From positions 310,001-374,000 of the forward strand of contig CATKHK010000044.1 in assembly GCA_949751835.1 (NCBI GenBank): a stretch of 64,000 nucleotides of DNA, written 5' to 3'. This DNA comes from Blepharisma japonicum. Lineage: Eukaryota > Ciliophora > Heterotrichea > Heterotrichida > Blepharismidae. The notes beneath the pieces were generated by a model. It was not told the origin of the DNA and searched no databases. It worked only from the letters and a program-made list of their open reading frames with translations. Of this stretch, positions 57,158-64,000 are shown piece after piece; the stretch's first letter is position 1, and every line of letters starts with the position of its first letter. A program made the position numbers and the translations under genes.

Positions 57158-58105
57158 ATGAATGTTAGAGAAGGGGAAAACAGTTTAGACAATGAAAATT
57201 GCTTTTCTTTAGGAAACAAGCCTAACCACAAAGGAAACTCAGTCGTCCCTGTGAACACAGAAAAAGCGGAATCAGAAATCTCTGAAAAACCCAAGCCCGA
57301 GCCCGAAGAACGGACTTGCAGGATCTGCCTTGAGCCAGAAGCCCCAGAAAGCAAGCTAATTTCGCCTTGCAAATGTGCAGGCAGTGTAAAATATGTTCAC
57401 GAAGAGTGTTTAAAAACCTGACTGGCATCCCTCGATGAGGATATAGAAAACGGGAAGTGCGAACTCTGCAGCACAAAATTCTCAATGGACTACAAAATCA
57501 AGTGGCGGTTTCTCCCAAAAGACGCCTGCAAAGAGGGAGTCGCCCAAATCTTGTTTGTTCCTTTATTATTTGCAGTTATCATCATGCTTTGTTTAATTTT
57601 GTTTTTGCTGTGCTCAAAGTACTTACTTGAAGCCCAAGGTGAAGAGCAAGGATACATAATAGCGCTGATCCTCACTTGCGTATTTTCTATCTTAGTCCTC
57701 TCAATCCTAGTAGTTAACGCAATGAAGAAACTCTGCTTTGTGATTCATCTGGACGAGTGGCACATCCATGATCAGATTTTCCAACCTGAAGAGCAACAGG
57801 TAAAGGCGGAACAGACAATTGAGAAAACAATGTCAGTTCCTCCTGTGCTCGTTATTCCAAAGTCGATCAAGCTTAAAGGGAAGAGAGTTAGGACTCCATC
57901 ATTGAGGCCAGCAATGACACCGGTGAATCGAGGAACCAGGGTCGTTGGCTTTACACCAAGGTATATGACACCTGGAGTTAGCATGATGTCTGCAAGCCAA
58001 AGCATTCTAACTCCGATGCATACAGATCCATGCACGTTTAGGGACACAAAGGCGCGGCAAAATAATTCAAAGCTGCCATTTCTTGATGAGAGCTTTTTTG
58101 AATAA
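57158..58105 (+). CDS. RING-CH (MARCH-type) membrane E3 ubiquitin ligase
   Basis: A 315-aa protein starting at MNVREGEN; a TGA is the conserved Trp after HEECLKT. Residues about 53-110 are a C4HC3 RING-CH finger: CRICLEPEAPESKLISPCKC, GSVKYVHEECL, then W and CELCSTKF. Two membrane segments follow (ILFVPLLFAVIIMLCLILFL and IIALILTCVFSILVLSILVV), as in MARCH ligases. The C-terminal tail is basic with Thr-Pro and Ser-Pro sites (TPSLRPAMTP, FTPRYMTPG, ILTPM) that could be kinase targets. It should transfer ubiquitin to membrane proteins; targets unknown. Confidence 0.92.
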
Positions 58106-58232
58106 AGCCGAAGATAATTATTTGTGTTAATAGCCTAAAAGCAATTATATATGCCAAATCATCATTGACATCGCTTTCAAAAATCTAAACAAAGTTTTAA
58201 TTTTGTTACTAAAGCCTGTATTTTTAATAAGA

Positions 58233-59699
58233 TTACTTATTTTCTGAAATTGCTTTCATTAGATTGGAGAAGTCTGGAGTAGCCCCAAGCTCAACAGCAC
58301 CTGAACTAGTGATGAAAACTTCATTGGTAAGCATGACTCCATCAGGTAATGGGAGTTTAACTCCTTGCCCCATCAAATAAGAGTTGATTTTCATAATGAT
58401 GGCATAAGCGCTATAGTTAAACGCAGCAGCTACTTTGTTAGAGCTAATTGTGCCAATATTGCTATTCAAAATCTGGAAATTTGAGAACTGAAACGCGAGC
58501 TCATCGAATTCTCCGTATAAGAAGACACCAGAATCAGTATTTTGCAAATAGGCAGTCAATAAATTTGAAAATGTCATCTGAGCTCTGAATGCATTGACAT
58601 TAGTTGTAGAATTCAGGTGAACTATAAAATCGCAATAGAGGTTGGCTGTGATATTTACATTTTGGCTTATCACTGCAACTGGAGGCTGATAAATGAAACA
58701 GCTGACATCGACTTGCTTATTTGAACCATATGCTTTGCTTAAATTTGGGACGACAGGTACTAGACCCGTCGTCGTCATTTTCAATGGGAAGCTAGTTGCT
58801 GTAGAGCCCGAAAGATAATAGTTAAGAAGTCCAGCAGTCTGCATGCTCAAAAAATAGGTATTCAAGAAATATTCAGTAAATTGGATTCTTACCCCTTCCT
58901 CTGAAGCCCAAGCTGGAGGCTGGGCAGCCTGAGTAACTTGAGGAGCTGCCTTAGGCTGGCTTGTGAGGTAAAAAGTTCCATTGATATCACCTTCTATATG
59001 CTGCTCGTCAGCTATTGCGAAATCCAGAAAGTGATAATCAACAATGGTATAATTGGAAATTTGATAAGTGTAGCTCAATTTGCTCAAAATTTTCGCAATG
59101 CCAGGGTTCAATGATTCTCCAAGAGTGGAAGCATATTTTTTAATAGAATGCCCTGCAAGCTTGCTAAAAGGCCAAAATCCCTCAAAGAACTGTATTAGTC
59201 TGATAATTCTGTTATTTGTACTAATTGAGACTTTTAAAGAAGCCAGCTCATCCTCATCAATTTCTCCAACTTGGAAGTTAATTTTCCCATTTGAGTCTCC
59301 AATTGAAATCGGAAGAATGAATGAACCGTTTGTAAAGGTGATATCCATTGTGCCATTCACTGCGAAAGGAAATCTGAACTGAACATTCATGGATAAGGCA
59401 AATGTAAAGTTTGTTACACTTAGACTGATTGTAGATTTTGATGGATTAAAAATGATATTTGTGTTATTGCTGGATAGCTCAAGCTGAGAAAGTGTAATAT
59501 TCGTGAAGATGTATGTTGATAGGGTGCTTGTAATGTTTACATCAGGAATTTTTTCAGTCTGAGCTTTGCTTACAACGTAGGAAATAAATTCATTTTTTAG
59601 ATTCTGCAATGATGATTGCGCGACAGAGACTCGCACTGCTGGTTGTGCAGCAGAGCACAGCGCAATTACTGATAGAAAAATAATTGGGTAGTGAGCCAT
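58233..59699 (-). CDS. BPI/LBP-family lipid-binding secreted protein
   Basis: A 488-aa protein with signal peptide (YPIIFLSVIALCSAA). Overall length, the two-half beta-rich layout, the central proline-rich linker (QVTQAAQPPAWAS), many N-glycosylation sites and the terminal phrase GVKLPLPDGVMLTNEVFITS, like the end of BPI proteins (GxPLPxxxxxxLxxPxI), assign it to the BPI/LBP/PLUNC superfamily. These bind lipids such as bacterial lipopolysaccharide or phospholipid in a hydrophobic groove. In a bacteria-eating ciliate it could act in food vacuoles or defence. Trp codons are TGG. Exact ligand is not predictable. Confidence 0.82.
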   Translation of the reverse strand: MAHYPIIFLSVIALCSAAQPAVRVSVAQSSLQNLKNEFISYVVSKAQTEKIPDVNITSTLSTYIFTNITLSQLELSSNNTNIIFNPSKSTISLSVTNFTFALSMNVQFRFPFAVNGTMDITFTNGSFILPISIGDSNGKINFQVGEIDEDELASLKVSISTNNRIIRLIQFFEGFWPFSKLAGHSIKKYASTLGESLNPGIAKILSKLSYTYQISNYTIVDYHFLDFAIADEQHIEGDINGTFYLTSQPKAAPQVTQAAQPPAWASEEGVRIQFTEYFLNTYFLSMQTAGLLNYYLSGSTATSFPLKMTTTGLVPVVPNLSKAYGSNKQVDVSCFIYQPPVAVISQNVNITANLYCDFIVHLNSTTNVNAFRAQMTFSNLLTAYLQNTDSGVFLYGEFDELAFQFSNFQILNSNIGTISSNKVAAAFNYSAYAIIMKINSYLMGQGVKLPLPDGVMLTNEVFITSSGAVELGATPDFSNLMKAISENK

Positions 59700-60110
59700 A
59701 ATTATTTCGACATCACCATCGAGTTCAGATATGGCAAGTGAATTTAAATAATTTATTTCTATAGCAACTTAAAAAGCTTTTGCGCTAATTTACATAAAGG
59801 ATAATGAATCTGTACAAACAGTAGTGAAATTTATTGCAATTATACCGAAGCTGAGCTTTGAAGGGGAAGAATTATTTCAATGATATTATTAAGATTCAGA
59901 AATAAAAATATCACAGGTCGAAAGCTTGCTTGCTTTTGCAGATTCGCTTCATAAGTTTTTTAATTTTAAATTATCATAGATTTATATATATAAGTTGGTA
60001 CAAGTATTGATAATTGCATTATCTTGATTTATTAGAGAAACTAGGATAATAATTTCTTATCTTATCATAAAGAAACCAACCCTTCAGGAATATTCTTAAA
60101 ATGTGATTAG
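59700..60110 (-). other. 411-bp intergenic spacer
   Basis: The spacer lies between two minus-strand genes and is AT-rich. No gene or RNA is recognised. Confidence 0.35.
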
Positions 60111-60473
60111 TTAATGAGTAATAGCTGGTCTGTTAGGATAAAGCATTACTCTGACCAATTTTCCAATAGCTTGAGGTGGAAGATTATGGGCAAACTTGGC
60201 CCTGACCACACCATTAGTTCCGTGAGCAGCAATGATTTTTCCTTGGATGCTTCTATACTTGGTGAGCTTGTTCTTCTTGGTTTGGGCTTTATGTGCTCTG
60301 TAAACATAAGCAGCTCTCTTTCCAATATACCATTTGGCGTCTTCTTTTGTCTTAACACCTTCAATTCTCAACAGAGCTTGGTTTTCATTTTGGAGAGTGA
60401 TTCCTCTTCTGAATCCGAGAAATACAGCTCTGCTATAAAGACGATCAAGCTTCTTTACCATATTTATAGCCAT
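60111..60473 (-). CDS. RPL35A: Ribosomal protein eL33 (L35a)
   Basis: A 120-aa protein with the family core throughout: LYSRAVFLGFRRG, NQALLRIEGV, DAKWYIGKRAAYVYRA, GKIIAAHGTNGVVRAKF and the ending LPPQAIGKLVRVMLYPNRP. It is a component of the large ribosomal subunit. The length is about ten residues above the animal protein, due to the N-terminus; the second Met (MVKKLDR) is an alternative start. The single Trp is TGG. No intron. Confidence 0.98.
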   Translation of the reverse strand: MAINMVKKLDRLYSRAVFLGFRRGITLQNENQALLRIEGVKTKEDAKWYIGKRAAYVYRAHKAQTKKNKLTKYRSIQGKIIAAHGTNGVVRAKFAHNLPPQAIGKLVRVMLYPNRPAITH

Positions 60474-61018
60474 ACACGAAACGAAATGCTATCTAACTAT
60501 ATAGATAGCCTAAAAAGCAAAATTGAAAATTTATCTCAATAAATAAAAATACATCATTGGAATCGAAATCCAAGAAATCGCTGCTTATTTATTTTTCAAA
60601 TTTTCTGTGAAGAATTCATTTGCATTTAACAATGATTTAACAGAAAAGTGTAAAGAGATAGAATCTATTTTTAAATGAAAGAAAAGTCTATATTTTTAAT
60701 TATTAAAATATTCATTTGAATTGCTATCTAGCCGAATATTTCACTCATAACTTATATAGGGATCAAAATGCATTTAAATAAAATATTGAAATTGACTTAG
60801 TATTTGCTTAAGACGAAGAAATTGCTAGGCCAAGTAAAATCCGATATTTTAGATTATTTGTGAATATCTGATTATGTCAATAAAAATTCCTACTCCCTAT
60901 TTCTGACTAGAGATTCATACTCATGCATAGTTTATAATAAGCAAAAATCATCTCCACAGTCAATAAGTTTAATAAAATAACCGATTATTAGAAATACCTA
61001 AGGAAATAAAGATTGATT
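60474..61018. other. 545-bp divergent spacer
   Basis: AT-rich DNA upstream of the eL33 gene and of the small acylated protein gene. No feature is recognised. Confidence 0.35.
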
Positions 61019-61246
61019 ATGGGTTGCAACCCTTCTCTTGGGAAAGTGAAAATATTTAGAGGAAATAAAGAAAGCAGAGCTGATCAAGGAATGCTGCAAA
61101 GACCCCCTACTAGAAAAGCAACTGTTCATGTTGGGATGAGCATTAATAAATTTGAAGAAGCAAAGCATATGAGCACATTTGCCAAACAAACAACTGTGCC
61201 TTCAACTGAGTATTCTGGGACATTGCTGATCTCAAAAAATAAATAG
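61019..61246 (+). CDS. Small N-myristoylated/palmitoylated protein (MGCNPS start)
   Basis: A 75-aa protein beginning MGCNPSLGKVK: Gly2 with Ser6 fits N-myristoyltransferase consensus and Cys3 is a typical adjacent palmitoylation site, so it is probably attached to a membrane. The remainder is basic and polar with no known domain. The size, the strong N-terminal motif and a clean TAG stop support a real gene, although it is short. Another MGSC-type acylation site is present at the N-terminus of the USP32-like protein. Confidence 0.6.
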   Translation: MGCNPSLGKVKIFRGNKESRADQGMLQRPPTRKATVHVGMSINKFEEAKHMSTFAKQTTVPSTEYSGTLLISKNK

Positions 61247-62471
61247 CCATATGCTTCAATGCTTCAAATTTTTGAGCAGAATGGTTTGATCTTTTGATCA
61301 ATGCGTTATAAATAATTTTTTCAGTTTCGAGAGTTTTTTGACAGCAGACATTATTAAAATTAGAAATTAATCTTTAATTTTGAGTATGATAAATCATAAA
61401 AGAATAGCAGATGTTATTAGAATAATACATTTTGGCTGATATTCATATTACCTCTTATTTTTACTAGATTTTGCTGATAATTATAACTGGTTGCTTGTGA
61501 TAGCAAACACAAACATATAGCTGCAAATAAATGTAAAATTTAGGAGCTTAAAGATTCCGAATAACTACCTTAGTGAAGATTATAAAATATTAGCAATTTA
61601 TTAATAATTTAGAAAGAATGAAGATAAGAAAGTAATTTGCGTAATTCTATAACCAGCTCTGGAAAGTATGTCAATCTGATTTTTTTATCCACCATGATAT
61701 GAAAGAGAACTAGACGATTAATAAGCATGATTAAGCTTGGAAATTTGCCAATATTTAAAGCTCTTCCAGGTCAAAAACTTTGTTATTTATTATACACTTC
61801 TAAAAACAAACTGTTTTATCTATTATCATGAAAACCATGTAGAACTGAATCTAGAGTATATGAAGAATCAATGCATCTAAGCGTTTCCCTATTTGCTCTT
61901 GTTTTCTTTGCCTAAATTTAGGAATTTAAACAAACACTTGAGCAATAAATATATTTTGAAAAACAAGAAAAGGAAATAAAAAACTATTAAGATAAATTAC
62001 ATCAAAATTATTAAGCCAACAATTTTCATTGGTTTTATTTTTGATTAAGCGAGTCCTTTTATTTAAATTCTAACTGCATATAATTTTAAATTTAAAGGAT
62101 TTAAAATTCTATCAGCATGGCTTTATTTTCATTAAGCATTTTGATTTATTCAAAATTTTAATAGATAAAGGAATATTAACAACCAAATTTTCACTGATTT
62201 TCAGACTTATAGACCAATCTACAACTATGAATAATTTCAATCCCAAATTCTATTCATAGATAGATTTTTGAATATAAGTTTTTGTTTTTTTTATAAATGA
62301 TCAGATATCCATAATTAATTCATATCTAAATACATATTTATTTTTAATTTTTGATTAGTTTATATATATAATGAAAAAGTATTTAAAACTTCTTTATGTC
62401 CACAAAGCTTAAATAATTGCATCATTGGCATTTCTATTATGAAAAAGCGCTTTTATTAAGGATAATTAAAA
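61247..62471. other. 1.2-kb AT-rich gap
   Basis: The longest gene-poor stretch in the window. Only short frames are present; the best is 44 codons with a hydrophobic segment at 61386-61520. No RNA gene, repeat or mobile element is seen. It could hold long regulatory DNA or decayed genes. Confidence 0.3.
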
Positions 62472-64000
62472 ATGATCCAAGAAGATTATCCGGACTTTAT
62501 CGATGATTGCCTGGAAACTTCTAAAAATCTTCGGTCTTCAATTTCGCATATTATAAATAGCATTTTGTGCACTTTTGAAGTTTCTTTAAATTCTTCTTTT
62601 GTTTCAAGTTTGAAAAGAAGAAAGCAAATATTTTCGGCACTGATAATCAACGGGATAATTACTTTGCAAGCAATTTCACTGTGCTGATATCAAGAAATGA
62701 ATATTTCTAACTGAAAAGATTATGAACTATTTTGAAAAATTTTAGGGTACTACAGCTTTGATAATATTTGTGATGAATTCGATATTTTTGATACCTGCTC
62801 ACTTTTCAGCGTATTGATTTTATTGTATATATTCTTGAGTATTATTTTTCTCAGCATAATCAAGTTATTTTGGGAGCATACTCCTATGATAATAATTTTT
62901 GTTACAGGGAAAATAATATTAATAGCTACTACTGTTGCTTATATACCCTTATTAATTATTTTGTTGAAAATTTTCAATTATTCGTCAGGACATTTAGAAA
63001 AGATAATAAAATATAAAAATCAATCCACTAGCTCGATTTGAGATAATTTTGGGATGGTAGGAGAAGCTCTGAGTACAATATTAATAATAGGCTTAGTGCT
63101 TCTTGCAATATTTTCTGAGTTATTTATGGCCGAATTAAGACATTCAAAAATGCAGAAAGATATCAAAGCAAGATCAAATTCAAACTTTGATATTTATTTG
63201 AGAATAGTTTATGCATTGTTTTGCGTTTTAAATTGAATCTTAATGAACAGTCTAGTATATTTTTATTCACTGCAAATCCTTTTAAGCATTTTATTGTACT
63301 TTATCTTACTATCAATTATGCCGTACTATAATATTTTCCAAATTTTAATCTGTGGAGGTGTTTTGGCTAGCATATTGTCAACCTCATTTTCATTTTTGCT
63401 CGCAACTCTGATTGATGAAATAGGGATTGCAGTTACATGTTTTATCATTTTTCAGCCAGTTGTAGTTGTTATTGCTACCTACAAATTAAAACAGAGAGCA
63501 ACCTACTTGTGAAATGAAAATTTTTCTCCAAAAAAATCTCAAATTTATTTTGAGTTAAGCCTTAGAAAATGACTTACAAGAGAAAAGCTGGACTTTGACT
63601 ATGAGCCGATAATCAACAAATTCTCGAAATTTCTTTTTGATATTTCAAACTTTAAAACTGATCTGTTAGTCATATGAGAAGTCAATTTTTGTATAAATAC
63701 TATAAAAGACATTAAATTAGCAAAAATTAAGCTGCTTCAACTTAATAATACTCATAGAACATTAGAAGGCTTTATTCAAGAGCGAAGAATACAAAGAAAA
63801 GTCAGCCATAGAAATTTTCATGACCTAACACAAATTTCTTACTTGATTGAAATGAGAAATTTAAAACGAAAAGATAAAGAGTTATGCCAGATACTAATGG
63901 AAATGATGAAGAAGATTATCTCTAATTCATTTGAAGCAAATAAACTGATGAGTTTAGTTAATAAATTGTCAGATTCCTTCAATATTGTTTCAGATCTCTA
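62472..64000 (+). CDS. Polytopic membrane protein, TmcB/TmcC-like, 3' end outside window
   Basis: A single frame from ATG 62472 to the right edge, with several TGA (Trp) codons and no TAA/TAG, covers about 509 residues. After a polar N-terminus there are about seven membrane segments (for example LIINGIITLQAISLC, IFLSIIFLSIIKLFW, IIIFVTGKIILIATTVAYIP, LLSILLYFILLSIMPYYN, CFIIFQPVVVVIATY). From about residue 345 a soluble helical region begins, with INTIKDIKLAKIKLLQL and LEGFIQERRIQRKV. This layout resembles the very abundant ciliate family with TmcB/TmcC-type helical repeats after a multi-TM region, often followed by PAS domains. That is a pattern match only; the diagnostic C-terminus is not visible. 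Confidence 0.6.

Noticed and set aside
60114-60542. Plus-strand 142-codon ORF
   Set aside because: It is antisense to the unmistakable ribosomal protein eL33 gene.
61386-61520. 44-codon ORF with a hydrophobic stretch
   Set aside because: It is too short to distinguish from chance when TGA is not a stop codon.

Overview
The window looks like macronuclear-type DNA of a heterotrich ciliate, most likely Blepharisma. Three observations point there. (1) TGA is read as tryptophan: conserved tryptophans fall on in-frame TGA in many genes (the USP32-like protease, the cathepsin-like protein, the M1 aminopeptidase, the DYRK kinase, the replication protein), and every gene stops at TAA or TAG. (2) Four introns of only 15 or 16 nt (GTA...AG) are needed to keep conserved reading frames; introns this short are known from Stentor and Blepharisma, but Stentor uses the standard code. 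(3) The content is ciliate-like: axonemal beta-tubulin, SHIPPO repeats, GPI-type surface proteins and Cys-rich giant surface proteins. The DNA is AT-rich and gene-dense, and many spacers are below 100 bp.

Layout. 1-7668 (-): 5' end of a giant secreted Cys-rich repeat protein that runs off the left edge. 7966-12850 (+): a small unknown protein, a FYVE-related zinc-finger/coiled-coil protein and a 1156-aa USP32-like deubiquitinase. 12853-13845 (-): a compact second USP, tail to tail with the first at a 2-nt gap. 14054-15112 (+): a cathepsin-L-like protein whose catalytic Cys is Pro. 15318-19307 (+): a dynein-light-chain-domain (AXDND1-like) protein. 19332-20612 (-): a secreted acidic beta-propeller-like protein. 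21073-24171 (+): a MYND finger fused to an Aurora-like kinase. 24214-30676 (-): degenerate HAD-like protein, SHIPPO protein, PH+PHR protein, and an RPA1 homologue with a duplicated DBD-A/DBD-B module. 30765-32753 (+): PUB-domain protein and ZDHHC1/11-like palmitoyltransferase. 32839-36478 (-): small basic protein and ankyrin/EF-hand protein.

37359-39510 (+): tandem pair of related secreted proteins. 39668-40537 (+): ABHD17-like hydrolase. 40617-45061 (-): M1 aminopeptidase and PH-CAMK kinase. 45660-46377 (+): STIMATE (TMEM110) homologue with two tiny introns. 46563-47216 (-): Rab11-like GTPase. 47460-51688 (+): array of three DOMON-domain GPI-type proteins plus a decayed fourth copy. 52444-53778 (+): beta-tubulin. 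53876-55534 (-): DYRK2/4-like kinase. 55976-58105 (+): single-TM protein and RING-CH E3 ligase. 58233-59699 (-): BPI/LBP-like lipid-binding protein. 60111-60473 (-): ribosomal protein eL33. 61019-61246 (+): tiny acylated protein. 62472-64000 (+): polytopic membrane protein running off the right edge.

There is no operon logic, and neighbours are mostly unrelated functionally. Loose themes are lipid anchoring and membrane signalling (palmitoyltransferase, ABHD17-like depalmitoylase, several MGC-type acylated N-termini, two PH proteins), ubiquitin/p97 biology (two USPs, PUB, RING-CH) and cilia. I saw no tRNA, rRNA, CRISPR, transposon or virus-like element. The strongest oddities are the six-OB-fold RPA1, the Cys-to-Pro cathepsin pseudo-protease, the MYND-Aurora fusion and the DOMON array with a pseudogene.
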